Positions 46,680 through 54,690 of a stretch of 64,000 nucleotides of DNA are shown here, piece after piece. Under the pieces are notes generated by a model. The model worked only from the letters and a program-made list of their open reading frames with translations, was not told the DNA's origin and made no database searches. Both the position numbers and the translations under genes were made by a program. Each line of letters starts with the position of its first letter. The first letter of the stretch is position 1. Source of the DNA: Ruegeria sediminis (GTDB lineage Bacteria > Pseudomonadota > Alphaproteobacteria > Rhodobacterales > Rhodobacteraceae); NCBI RefSeq assembly GCF_005938215.1, contig NZ_VCPD01000004.1:1-64000 (forward strand), given 5' to 3'.

Positions 46680-46776
46680 CGAGAGGTTGGCGCGGGCGAG
46701 CGCCTCGCCAACCTGGTCAGGTCCGGAAGGAAGCAGCCACAACGAGTCCCGCTTGGGTCGATGTCCAACCTCTCAC
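46680..46776 (+). ncRNA. ffs: Signal recognition particle 4.5S RNA
   Basis: Small bacterial SRP RNA that binds Ffh and targets membrane proteins co-translationally. The invariant domain IV tetraloop region GTCAGGTCCGGAAGGAAGCA lies at 46717-46736. The ends pair: GAGAGGTTGG at 46681-46690 with CCAACCTCTC at 46765-46774, giving the long hairpin. The boundaries are inferred from this pairing and from the promoter spacing and may be off by a few bases. No intrinsic terminator is obvious; TTTC follows. Confidence 0.93.
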
Positions 46777-46831
46777 TTTCAATCCCCGAAATCGCGGCGT
46801 GACCGGCGCGGCCCCTTGGCCGGGCGCCGAA

Positions 46832-47692
46832 CTATTCTCCGATCAGCGCAGGCCAGACAGCCGCGTTCCGCCGCGTAAAGGCTCCCAAGTGGCCCACCTG
46901 CCGCAGCCCGTATGCGGTCGGATCGATCTGGCGCCTGCTTGCGTCCGCGCCATAGACGTCGGCCAGTCGCCAGACGCATTTGGGCGGGATCACCTGGTCG
47001 TCGGCAAAGGCGATCATGTCCACCGGCGCGGCGGACCTGCCCCAATCCGGCTCCGGCAGGTTGATCCCGGCCTCGGGCAGATAGCTGTCGCGCGAGGTGC
47101 ACCATTTGCGCCATTGCCAGTAGACCTGCGGCGGCAGGTCGGCGCCGAAACCCACCATCCGCCCCGGCAGGAACCCCATGACCCGGACAAGCAGCGGCAC
47201 ATGTCCGAACCAGAACATCCGCGCGAGCGCCTGATAAGGCCAGGGATGATCGCCGTGATGCACCAGCCCGGCGCAGACGCAGATCATCCGGTCGATCTCC
47301 TCGATACCCGGCTGCACGGGGCCCAGCATGCCGCCGACCGAATGGCCGATGACCCAGAGCGGCGCGCCCGGAAAGCGGCGCCGCATTTCCGCCCGCGCCG
47401 CCGGCATGTCGATCAACGCCCAATCCGCCATCGTGACGGGCGAATCCTTCAGGCGACCGGACAGAGAATGGCCGAAATCCCGATAGTCATAGGTCAGGCA
47501 GGCCATGCCGCGGTTTTCGGCCAGCCAGCGGGCGAAATGCGCGTAATAGTCCCGCGGCACTCCGGTCGCGCTGTTTAGGACGACGGCCACCGAAGGTTCG
47601 CCTTGCGGGCGGTAGAGGCGCGCGGACAGTTCCGCCGGTCCGGCCCGGAACCGGAAATCCTCGACCATCGCTGCGCCGGTTCCATCCAACAT
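46832..47692 (-). CDS. Alpha/beta hydrolase
   Basis: A 286-aa serine hydrolase of the alpha/beta fold. I place the start at ATG 47692 (MLDGTGAAMVEDFRFRAG) because GGGAG lies 7 nt upstream; longer readings would begin inside the operator region. The nucleophile elbow is GHSVGG (S118), with an oxyanion segment NSATGVPRDYY, a candidate Asp in MIAFADDQVIPPK and a terminal His in QVGHLGAF. The substrate is unknown. It diverges from a TetR gene across two palindromes, so repression by that TetR is likely. Confidence 0.82.
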   Translation of the reverse strand: MLDGTGAAMVEDFRFRAGPAELSARLYRPQGEPSVAVVLNSATGVPRDYYAHFARWLAENRGMACLTYDYRDFGHSLSGRLKDSPVTMADWALIDMPAARAEMRRRFPGAPLWVIGHSVGGMLGPVQPGIEEIDRMICVCAGLVHHGDHPWPYQALARMFWFGHVPLLVRVMGFLPGRMVGFGADLPPQVYWQWRKWCTSRDSYLPEAGINLPEPDWGRSAAPVDMIAFADDQVIPPKCVWRLADVYGADASRRQIDPTAYGLRQVGHLGAFTRRNAAVWPALIGE

Positions 47693-47710
47693 CGCGCTCT
47701 CCCACATAGC

Positions 47711-47753
47711 TAGACCAATCGGTCCACTCTCTTTCACTGGACCAACTGGTCCA
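47711..47753. promoter_or_regulatory. Twin palindromic operators between hydrolase and TetR genes
   Basis: TGGACCAACTGGTCCA (47738-47753) is a perfect 7-bp inverted repeat with a 2-bp centre, and TAGACCAATCGGTCCA (47711-47726) is a related imperfect copy. Centres are 27 bp apart. They fill the divergent gap and fit binding of the adjacent TetR regulator to both promoters. Confidence 0.8.
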
Positions 47754-47775
47754 GACCTGTCAATACTCGCCGCAA

Positions 47776-48339
47776 ATGACCGAACGTCCGCTTCCGACCA
47801 AAGATCGCCTGATCCGAACCGCCGCCGAGCTGTTTCAACGCTCGGGCTATCACGGCGTGGGCCTGTCCCAGTTGCTGGCGGCGGCGGACGCGCCGAAAGG
47901 GTCGCTGTACCATCACTTTCCGAACGGCAAATCCGATCTGGCGCTCGCCGCCGCGACCTGGGCCTCGGACGGGATGCTGAGGCTCATCGCCGCCTCGTTC
48001 GAACCGGCGGGCAGCTTTGCGGAAGGGGTCGAGACCCTGTGCCGCAAGATCGCCAAGCTTTTCGACAAGTCCGGACGATGGGACACCTGCCCGATCTCCG
48101 CGACCCTGTTCGAAGGGCCGGACAACCTGAGCTTCCGTAGCCATGCCTATCACCTTTACGAAGGCTGGATCTCGGAAGTTGCGCATCATGCAAGACGTCT
48201 TGGCGTCACCGACCCCGCCGAGGCGGCCGACACCCTGTTCATCCTGCTGCAGGGCGGCTGGCACCTGGCGCGGGCCAGGCAAGATTCGGACGTGCTGCGA
48301 TCGCTTCCGGGTCGAATGCGGATTTCCGGCGCGCCTTAG
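47776..48339 (+). CDS. TetR-family repressor (LmrA/YxaF-like)
   Basis: A 187-aa TetR regulator. The N-terminal helix-turn-helix is clear in LIRTAAELFQRSGYHGVGLS followed by QLLAAADAPKGSLYHHFPNG. The C-terminal ligand domain resembles the LmrA/YxaF subgroup (DTCPISATLFEGPDNLSF). The ATG at 47776 is 22 bp beyond the perfect operator, implying autorepression together with control of the divergent hydrolase. The inducer is unknown; hydrolase substrates such as esters are plausible. It converges with the metallopeptidase gene (2-bp gap). Confidence 0.9.
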   Translation: MTERPLPTKDRLIRTAAELFQRSGYHGVGLSQLLAAADAPKGSLYHHFPNGKSDLALAAATWASDGMLRLIAASFEPAGSFAEGVETLCRKIAKLFDKSGRWDTCPISATLFEGPDNLSFRSHAYHLYEGWISEVAHHARRLGVTDPAEAADTLFILLQGGWHLARARQDSDVLRSLPGRMRISGAP

Positions 48340-48341
48340 CG

Positions 48342-49181
48342 TCAAAGCCGCTCGGCGCTGAACGTGTCGCAGTCCGCAAGGCTGCCGCTGTCGTAGCCGC
48401 GCTCGAACCAGGCCGACCGCTGCGCCGAAGTGCCGTGGGTGAAGGTGTGCGGGCGCGGGATCTGCCCTGCCTGCCGCTGCAGCCGGTCGTCCCCGATCAT
48501 CCGGGCCGCATTCAGCGCCTCTTCCAGATCGCCGCGCTCCATCAGCCCCTGCACCGATCGGGCCCAGACACCGGACAGGCAATCCGCCTGCAACTCCAGG
48601 CGGACGGTCAGGGCGTTGGCCTGAACCTGCGACACGCGCTGCCGCAGATCATTCACCTGACCGAGTATGCCCAGTTCGTTCTGGACATGATGCGCGACCT
48701 CGTGCGCGATCACATAGGCCGCCGCGAAGTCGCCGCCGGCCCCAAGCCGGCGCGACAAGGTCGCGAAGAAATCCGTGTCCAGGTAGGCTTTTCTGTCGAC
48801 CGGGCAGTAGAACGGGCCGGTTGCGCCGGATGCCCCGCCGCAAGGGCTTTGGGTGACGCGGGAAAACAGCACCAGCGTCGGGGGCGTGTAGCTCCGCCCC
48901 AACTGGTCTTCGAAGATGGCGGACCAGACGTCTTCGGTCGTCGCCAGAACGCGGGACGAGAACTCGGCCGCCTGCTGGTCCGCCTCGGAGATCTGCGCGG
49001 ACGATTCGACCCCGCCGCCGGGGTCTTCCAGCAGCTGGGACATGTCGACGCCGAACACCGCGCCGATGATCAGCAGCAGCAAAAGCCCGCCCACACCGAT
49101 GCCGCCCGCCCCGGCCGCCACGCGCCGCCTGCCCCGCCGGTCTTCGACGTTTCGGCTGCCGCGGACTCCACGCAATCTCAT
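48342..49181 (-). CDS. Neutral zinc metallopeptidase (YpfJ family)
   Basis: A 279-aa YpfJ/KPN_02809-type metallopeptidase. The ATG at 49181 (MRLRGVRGSRNVEDRRGRRR) follows GGAGG. One N-terminal membrane helix (GIGVGGLLLLLIIGAVFGV) anchors the domain. The active site is HEVAHH at 160-165 (Zn-binding H160, H164, catalytic E161), with a third-ligand-type segment LELQADCLSGVWA. Conserved CPVDRKAYLDTDFF precedes it. The substrate is unknown for the whole family. Confidence 0.9.
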   Translation of the reverse strand: MRLRGVRGSRNVEDRRGRRRVAAGAGGIGVGGLLLLLIIGAVFGVDMSQLLEDPGGGVESSAQISEADQQAAEFSSRVLATTEDVWSAIFEDQLGRSYTPPTLVLFSRVTQSPCGGASGATGPFYCPVDRKAYLDTDFFATLSRRLGAGGDFAAAYVIAHEVAHHVQNELGILGQVNDLRQRVSQVQANALTVRLELQADCLSGVWARSVQGLMERGDLEEALNAARMIGDDRLQRQAGQIPRPHTFTHGTSAQRSAWFERGYDSGSLADCDTFSAERL

Positions 49182-49300
49182 CTCTGGCCTCCTGACTGAA
49201 ACCACCCGACCCTGCCAATGATACCATCAGATCAGAGCAGACCAAAACCGCCCGCCCGCAACCGGAATCGGCTTGACCGGTCCAGGACCCCCGGATAGCC

Positions 49301-49480
49301 ATTGGGTGATGGTTCCTGCCGCGCCAGCGGCTTGGATGAAAAGGGAACACGGTGCGGTCCTTCGGGACCAAGGCCGCGACTGCCCCCGCAACTGTAGGCG
49401 GAGAGCGATGCCGGAATGCCACTGGTCGAAAGGCCGGGAAGGTCGGCAAAGCAGCGACCCGCAAGTCAGGAGACCTGCCA
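49301..49480 (+). promoter_or_regulatory. Cobalamin (B12) riboswitch
   Basis: All main landmarks of the adenosylcobalamin element occur in order: GGTTCC near 49311, GGGAACACGGTGC, GACTGCCCCCGCAACTGTA, GCCACTGG, CGGGAAGG, and the B12-box end CCGCAAGTCAGGAGACCTGCC-type sequence at about 49460-49479. The remaining upstream gap (49182-49300) holds nothing recognisable. The expression platform probably lies in the GC-rich 49480-49570, since the next start codon is at 49586. Repression by cobalamin is expected. Confidence 0.95.
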
Positions 49481-49585
49481 TCGGAACTGAAACTCGTACT
49501 CGGGCGGGGTGTCCGGGCGGGGCGCGGCGGCGGCCAGCCGTCCTTCCCGACCTTCCCCCGCCGCACCAAGCGCGGAGGGCGCATC

Positions 49586-49990
49586 ATGATCTGGAAGACC
49601 GACACCCATCTTTTCTCGGCAACCCTGTGCCAGCAGACCGGAGAGCCCTGCCCGGCCCTTGCCCGCATGGCGGAGAAACTGGCCGGGGCGATGACCACCG
49701 CTGCCCCGATGACCGCCGAGGATTTCAAGGTCGAAGGCACTTGCACGCTGGAACACTGCCCATCCGGCTGCGCAGCCCGCTTTGAGGCCGGGCATGGGCG
49801 CATCCGGGTGTTCTGCGGGGTCGATGCAGATGCCGACGGGGATCGGCTGAACCAATTCGCCGACATGCTGCTGCATCCGGAGGCCGGCTTCCTGCCCTCG
49901 GGCTGGTTGACCAGAATGCCCTGCGCCTTGCTGGAAGGAATCCCGATCGAGCAGCCGGCCAGAACGGCGGCACATCACGCGGCGCTCTGA
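49586..49990 (+). CDS. Small Cys-rich protein under B12-riboswitch control, unknown function
   Basis: A 134-aa soluble protein with no family I can name securely. The ATG at 49586 has GGAGGG 7 nt upstream and lies 106 nt past the riboswitch. Cysteines are arranged C15-x6-C22, C53-x4-C58-x3-C62, C77 and a late MPC, suggesting metal or Fe-S binding. The segment from residue 50 on (EGTCTLEHCPSGCAARF, then a DAD-rich stretch) faintly resembles the DUF1636 metal-binding proteins that often accompany cobalamin genes; this is from memory and weak. No transporter or cob gene is adjacent. Confidence 0.7.
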   Translation: MIWKTDTHLFSATLCQQTGEPCPALARMAEKLAGAMTTAAPMTAEDFKVEGTCTLEHCPSGCAARFEAGHGRIRVFCGVDADADGDRLNQFADMLLHPEAGFLPSGWLTRMPCALLEGIPIEQPARTAAHHAAL

Positions 49991-50002
49991 CGCCGCGCGG
50001 CC

Positions 50003-50506
50003 CTATTGCTGGCCCGGAGCGGGTTTTGCCTGCATCGCCCATTCCTTCTGCGCATCGGTCTCGACCGCGCAGGGGCGCAGGACCCGCAGCCTCGCCAGGG
50101 CTTCGGCGGGGTTTTCGCCGCTTTCCACCATCAGGCGCAGCGCGGCCATGCCCGAACGGCCGCAGCCGCCCCGGCAATGGATCAGCACGCGGCCGCCGCC
50201 GGACAGGGCCTGCCGGGCCGAGGCGCTGACGGCGGGCCACTTGGCCTGAACCTCGCGCTGGGGGGCGTTGAAGTCCTCGATCGGCAGATGCGCCCACCTG
50301 CTGGCCCGGCCCTGGATGTCGGTGCCGAAATGGCGGGCGCCGTCCTGGATCATCTCGACCTCGGTCGTCATCGAGATCACCAGCCCCGGCTTCCAGTCGG
50401 CGATCGTCTTCAGGTCGGCGGAATAGTCGCCATTGCGCCCCGGCATCGCGCTGATGGCCAGCGTCCCGCCTCCGACCTGCAAGGCATAGATCACCAGTTG
50501 CGCCAT
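50003..50506 (-). CDS. Protein tyrosine/dual-specificity phosphatase-like protein
   Basis: A 167-aa phosphatase-fold protein. The ATG at 50506 (MAQLVIYALQVGGGTLAISA) is preferred; upstream sequence is not protein-like. The signature HCRGGCGRSG at 110-119 provides nucleophile C111 and Arg117 (HCX5RS), and the general-acid candidate is the Asp in LPIEDFNAP (D78). These enzymes dephosphorylate protein Tyr or other phosphates; in roseobacters they are annotated only as phosphatases. It converges with the B12-controlled gene and diverges from dnaX. Confidence 0.85.
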   Translation of the reverse strand: MAQLVIYALQVGGGTLAISAMPGRNGDYSADLKTIADWKPGLVISMTTEVEMIQDGARHFGTDIQGRASRWAHLPIEDFNAPQREVQAKWPAVSASARQALSGGGRVLIHCRGGCGRSGMAALRLMVESGENPAEALARLRVLRPCAVETDAQKEWAMQAKPAPGQQ

Positions 50507-50677
50507 GACCCGAACACTCCTGAAAACTGAACCGACAAGAACCGACCCTCCAACACGGACCAAAGTGTTTTATCCCGCCCGCCGCGCAATCCCAACGAAA
50601 AACGCGCCCGCCCGCTGTGGACGCGGGCAACGCGGGACACTACGCTGCGGATCCAAGACGAATCCGGCAGAGCAGAG

Positions 50678-52438
50678 ATGACCGACACCGCACCCGCCCC
50701 CTATCAGGTCCTTGCCCGCAAATACCGCCCCGAAACCTTCGCCGACCTGGTCGGTCAGGACGCGATGGTGCGGACGCTGAAAAACGCGTTCGCGGCGGAC
50801 CGGATCGCGCAGGCCTTCATCATGACCGGCATCCGCGGGACCGGCAAAACCACCACCGCGCGGATCATCGCCAAGGGCATGAACTGCATCGGCCCGGATG
50901 GCGCGGGCGGCCCGACGACCGACCCCTGCGGCAAGTGCGAGCATTGCGTGGCGATCATGGAAGGCCGACACGTGGACGTGATGGAGATGGACGCGGCCAG
51001 CCGCACGGGCGTCGGCGACATCCGCGAGATCATCGAGTCGGTGCGCTACCGCGCCGCCAGCGCGCGCTACAAGATCTACATCATCGACGAGGTTCACATG
51101 CTCTCGACCAGCGCCTTCAACGCGCTGCTCAAGACGCTCGAGGAACCGCCGGCGCATGTGAAGTTCATCTTCGCCACGACCGAGATCCGCAAGGTGCCCG
51201 TCACGGTGCTGTCCCGCTGCCAGCGTTTCGACCTGCGCCGGATCGAGCCCGAGGACATGATCGCGCTCTTGCGCAGGATCGCGACCGCCGAAGGCGCCCA
51301 GATCGCCGACGATGCGCTGGCGCTGATCACCCGCGCCGCCGAAGGCTCGGCGCGGGACGCGACCTCGCTGCTGGACCAGGCGATTTCCCACGGGGCGGGC
51401 GAGACGACCGCCGACCAGGTCCGCGCGATGCTGGGGCTGGCCGACCGGGGCCGGGTGCTGGACCTGATGGACATGATCCTGCGCGGCGACGCGGCGGGCG
51501 CGCTGACCGAACTGGGCGCGCAATATGCCGAAGGCGCCGACCCGCTGGCGGTGCTGCGCGACTTGGCCGAGATCACCCATTGGGTATCCGTCGTCAAGAT
51601 CACGCCGAACGCGGCCGAGGACCCGACCGTCTCGCCGGACGAGCGCGCGCGCGGGCAGCAGATGGCCGAAGCCCTGCCGATGCGGGTTCTGACCCGGATG
51701 TGGCAGATGCTGCTAAAGGCGCTGGAAGAAGTGGCCGCCGCCCCGAACGCGATGATGGCCGCCGAGATGGCGGTGATCCGCCTGACCCATGTGGCCGATC
51801 TGCCCAGCCCCGAGGAATTGCTGCGCCGTCTGCAGGATGCTCCGCCGCCGCCGAACGGGCCGGGCGGCGGCATGGCCTTGCCCGGCTCTGCGGCGCCGGT
51901 GGCGCGGGCGGAAAACGTGGGCGCGCCCGCCTATGCCTCGGCCCCGCGCGGGAATGGCGGCGCGCCGACCGCGGCGCTGGCGCAGGATCTGCAGGCCGCG
52001 CTGGCCCGCTATCCGACCTTCGAGCACGTGGTCGAGCTGATCCGCGCCAATCGCGACGTGAAGCTGCTGGTCGAGGTCGAGACCGGCGTGCGGCTGGTCT
52101 CGTACCAACCCGGCCGGATCGAGTTCACCCCGTCCGAACAGGCGCCTTCGGACCTGGCGCAGCGCCTGGGAACGTCCCTGCAACGCTGGACCGGCAACCG
52201 TTGGGCCGTATCCGTCGTGTCGAACGGCGACGCCCCCACGATCGCCGAGATCCGCGACGCCGCCGACACGGCGCTCAGGGCCGAGGCCGAGTCGCACCCG
52301 CTGGTGCAGGCGGTTCTGGCGCAGTTTCCCAAGGCGCGGATCATCCGGATCGAGACGCCCGAACAACGCGCGTCGCAGGTCGAGACCGAAGCCCTGCCCG
52401 AGGTCGAGGACGAATGGGACCCGTTCGAGGAGGATTGA
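50678..52438 (+). CDS. dnaX: DNA polymerase III subunits gamma/tau
   Basis: Clamp-loader ATPase, 586 aa. The AAA+ module begins near residue 51 with the P-loop GIRGTGKT, then the zinc cysteines (CIGPDGAGGPTTDPCGKCEHC region), DEVHMLS Walker B and the sensor-1 segment IFATTEIRKVPVTVLSRCQR. The C-terminal tau-specific domain is present and ends with an acidic tail (EVEDEWDPFEED). I see no clear A-rich slippery site, so a shorter gamma form is not evident. It heads dnaX-ybaB-recR. Confidence 0.96.
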   Translation: MTDTAPAPYQVLARKYRPETFADLVGQDAMVRTLKNAFAADRIAQAFIMTGIRGTGKTTTARIIAKGMNCIGPDGAGGPTTDPCGKCEHCVAIMEGRHVDVMEMDAASRTGVGDIREIIESVRYRAASARYKIYIIDEVHMLSTSAFNALLKTLEEPPAHVKFIFATTEIRKVPVTVLSRCQRFDLRRIEPEDMIALLRRIATAEGAQIADDALALITRAAEGSARDATSLLDQAISHGAGETTADQVRAMLGLADRGRVLDLMDMILRGDAAGALTELGAQYAEGADPLAVLRDLAEITHWVSVVKITPNAAEDPTVSPDERARGQQMAEALPMRVLTRMWQMLLKALEEVAAAPNAMMAAEMAVIRLTHVADLPSPEELLRRLQDAPPPPNGPGGGMALPGSAAPVARAENVGAPAYASAPRGNGGAPTAALAQDLQAALARYPTFEHVVELIRANRDVKLLVEVETGVRLVSYQPGRIEFTPSEQAPSDLAQRLGTSLQRWTGNRWAVSVVSNGDAPTIAEIRDAADTALRAEAESHPLVQAVLAQFPKARIIRIETPEQRASQVETEALPEVEDEWDPFEED

Positions 52439-52529
52439 GCCGCGACCGGCGGCCGATCGCCCCTGCCCCCTTGTGCCAGATCGGCGCCCCCCGTATCTAG
52501 GCGTCAGACCGACATACAGGAGAAAACCA

Positions 52530-52874
52530 ATGCTCAAAGGACTCGGCGGTCTCGGCGACATGGCCAAGATGATGAAATCCGCCCAGGAACTGCAGACCAG
52601 AATGGCCCAGGTGCAGGAAGAACTGCACACCATCATGGTCACAGGAGAATCCGGCGCCGGACTGGTCAAGGCCACCGCCTCGGCCAAGGGCGAACTCAAG
52701 GGCCTCGACATCGACCCCTCGATCTTCAACGGCGACGACAAGGAAGTGGTCGAGGATCTGATCCTGGCGGCGATCAAGGACGCCCAGGCCAAGGCGGCCG
52801 AGCGGGCGCAGGCGGAAATGACCAAGCTGACCGAAAGCATGGGTCTGCCGAAGGACATCAAGCTGCCCTTCTGA
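52530..52874 (+). CDS. Nucleoid-associated protein YbaB/EbfC
   Basis: A 114-aa DNA-binding protein of the YbaB family. The ATG at 52530 (MLKGLGGLGDMAKMMKSAQE) is fixed by ACAGGAG 8 nt upstream. The fold is a helix (ELQTRMAQVQEELHTIMVTG) followed by the beta-sheet and the ASAKGELKGLDIDPSIF segment, closing MGLPKDIKLPF. It sits between dnaX and recR, the widely conserved arrangement linking it to replication and repair. It is probably co-transcribed with both. Confidence 0.94.
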   Translation: MLKGLGGLGDMAKMMKSAQELQTRMAQVQEELHTIMVTGESGAGLVKATASAKGELKGLDIDPSIFNGDDKEVVEDLILAAIKDAQAKAAERAQAEMTKLTESMGLPKDIKLPF

Positions 52875-52940
52875 TCCGGGCGCCTGCCCAATCATTGGCC
52901 GGGCGCGTCTGCGGCCCGGTCCCATCACGGAAGGCCGCAG

Positions 52941-53534
52941 GTGAGTTCAAACCGTGACATCGACAACCTGATCGAGTTGATGGCCAAGCTGCCGGGGCTT
53001 GGCCCGCGTTCGGCGCGGCGGGCGGTCCTGCACCTGATCCGGAAACGCGCCCTGCTGCTGACGCCGCTTGCGGATGCCATGCTGCGGGTCGCGGAAACCG
53101 CCCGCGAATGCCTGAATTGCGGTAATGTCGGCACGTCCGACATCTGCGACATCTGCGAAAGCGAAGAGCGCGCCACCGGCGAGCTTTGCGTGGTCGAGGA
53201 CGTGGCCGACCTTTGGGCGATGGAACGCGCCGGGGTCTTCAAGGGGCGTTATCACGTTCTGGGCGGCACGCTTTCGGCGCTGGACGGGGTCGGTCCGGAT
53301 GAGCTGCGCATTCCGCGTCTGAAGGACCGGATTACCGCCGAGGGCATCACCGAGGTGATCCTGGCCTTGAACGCCACCGTCGACGGCCAGACCACCGCGC
53401 ATTACATCGCCGATCAGCTGGAGGCCCAGGTGCGCCTGACCTCGCTGGCGCAAGGCGTGCCGATCGGCGGCGAACTGGACTATCTGGACGACGGAACCAT
53501 CACCGCAGCGCTGAGGGCGCGGAAGGAACTCTAG
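52941..53534 (+). CDS. recR: Recombination mediator RecR
   Basis: RecR (197 aa) loads RecA at gaps with RecO and RecF. The start is GTG at 52941 ([20 protein letters not shown]) with GGAAGG upstream. The helix-hairpin-helix is [15 protein letters not shown], the zinc finger has C57, C60, C69 and C72, the Toprim domain spans [20 protein letters not shown], and the C-terminal Walker-B-like region is intact. It ends the dnaX-ybaB-recR cluster and converges with the SnoaL-like gene. Confidence 0.96.
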   Translation: MSSNRDIDNLIELMAKLPGLGPRSARRAVLHLIRKRALLLTPLADAMLRVAETARECLNCGNVGTSDICDICESEERATGELCVVEDVADLWAMERAGVFKGRYHVLGGTLSALDGVGPDELRIPRLKDRITAEGITEVILALNATVDGQTTAHYIADQLEAQVRLTSLAQGVPIGGELDYLDDGTITAALRARKEL

Positions 53535-53577
53535 CCGCGCAGACGCGTCAAAACGCTTTGGCGGCCGTCCGGCGGCG

Positions 53578-53973
53578 CTAATCGAAGACGCGTCGCAGCA
53601 GGTCGGTGTCCAGATAGGCGGTGATTTCCACGATCCGGCGGTTCCGCATCACCATGGCCCAGCAATAGGCCTGTTCGTACCTGACCCCTGTCTTCGACAC
53701 GCCGCTGCTTTCGAACCGCAGAAACGCCTTGTCGCCTTCCATCGCAAGATCGACGAACCTGGTCCTGAGGCCGCCATCCAGACGATCCAGCAAAAGGCCG
53801 AAAGCCCGGTCTATCAGATCCTGTTTCGAGCGGTACACGCCGGACACTTGCGTCGTTCCGATGACCGTCCAATCCACATCATCGGCGATCAGATCGAAAA
53901 ATGGCTTGCTGTCGCCGCTTTCCCAAGGCCGGAACGCCTCTCGGATCAATCGCTTGTTTTCGGAGACTGACAA
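53578..53973 (-). CDS. SnoaL/NTF2-like protein
   Basis: A 131-aa single-domain protein of the SnoaL/ketosteroid isomerase-like fold, from the opening SVSENKRLIREAFRPWESGD and FFDLIADDVDWTVIGTTQVS. I place the start at TTG 53973, supported by GAGGTG 6 nt upstream; no in-frame ATG fits the fold. Such proteins range from enzymes to scaffolds, and no catalytic residues can be named. It is adjacent to an unrelated plus-strand gene and converges with recR. Confidence 0.72.
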   Translation of the reverse strand: MSVSENKRLIREAFRPWESGDSKPFFDLIADDVDWTVIGTTQVSGVYRSKQDLIDRAFGLLLDRLDGGLRTRFVDLAMEGDKAFLRFESSGVSKTGVRYEQAYCWAMVMRNRRIVEITAYLDTDLLRRVFD

Positions 53974-54195
53974 GTGGTCACCTCGGACCGATTGTTCAAT
54001 TTCATCTGCGGCAGAGCAATCCGAATGTTGGTCGAAAAACAGACCTGGCTCAAGCCTCATCCGCCGCTTCGCATGCTGACCGCATCCCATGGAACGCGTT
54101 CGGCAAGGGCGGTTTTCCCAGAAATTCTTTGGCCCCGCAGCGCTTTGCAGCTAGGAAGAAGGCAAGTGAACTTGCATCCTTACGGAGTTCTTGCC

Positions 54196-54684
54196 ATGCC
54201 CCGCCTTCTGGCCTTCGCCTTTGCCGCCATCTCCGCGACCTCTGCCTGGTCGCAGGAACTGATCGACAAGGGCTTTGTCGAAGGCTGGAACATCATGATG
54301 GATCCGTCACTGGGCAATGGCTGCCTGATCCAGACGGTCTATCAGGATCTGTCGGTGGTGCGTCTGGGCTATGACGCGCTGGACGACCGGGGGTATTTCA
54401 CCGTCTTCAACAAGGCCTGGGGCGATATCGAGCCGGGCAAGACCTATCCGATCCGGTTCGACCTGGACGGCAAGAGCTTTGATGCGACCGCCACCGGCTT
54501 CCGGCAGGACCGGGTGCCGGGCGCGACGGTGTTCTTCAGCGACCGCAGCTTCGTCAACGCCATCGCGCAGAACAGGACGATGACCGTCTACAACCCGGCC
54601 GGAGACCCCGTCATGGCGATCGACCTCAAGGGAACCGCCAAGGCGCTGGACTATGCCCGCGACTGCCAGAAGCGGCAGGGCTGA
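54196..54684 (+). CDS. Secreted protein of unknown function
   Basis: A 162-aa protein starting MPRLLAFAFAAISATSAWSQ, a clean Sec signal with likely cleavage after residue 18-20. The mature part is beta-rich, with GWNIMMDPSLGNGCLIQTVY and a Cys near the C-terminus (DYARDC), a possible disulfide pair. I do not recognise a family; similar proteins occur in roseobacters without a described role. The ATG has GGAG 9 nt upstream. It converges with RNase T2, 6 bp away, and diverges from the SnoaL-like gene. Confidence 0.65.
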   Translation: MPRLLAFAFAAISATSAWSQELIDKGFVEGWNIMMDPSLGNGCLIQTVYQDLSVVRLGYDALDDRGYFTVFNKAWGDIEPGKTYPIRFDLDGKSFDATATGFRQDRVPGATVFFSDRSFVNAIAQNRTMTVYNPAGDPVMAIDLKGTAKALDYARDCQKRQG

Positions 54685-54690
54685 CCGCGT

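Noticed and set aside
46559..47578. Plus-strand 339-codon frame crossing the SRP RNA
   Set aside because: It runs through ffs and lies antisense to the alpha/beta hydrolase, with an Arg/Pro/His-rich sequence lacking domains.
53974..54195. Upstream in-frame extension of the secreted protein gene
   Set aside because: It would bury the signal peptide and overlaps the start of the SnoaL-like gene; the ATG at 54196 has a ribosome site.
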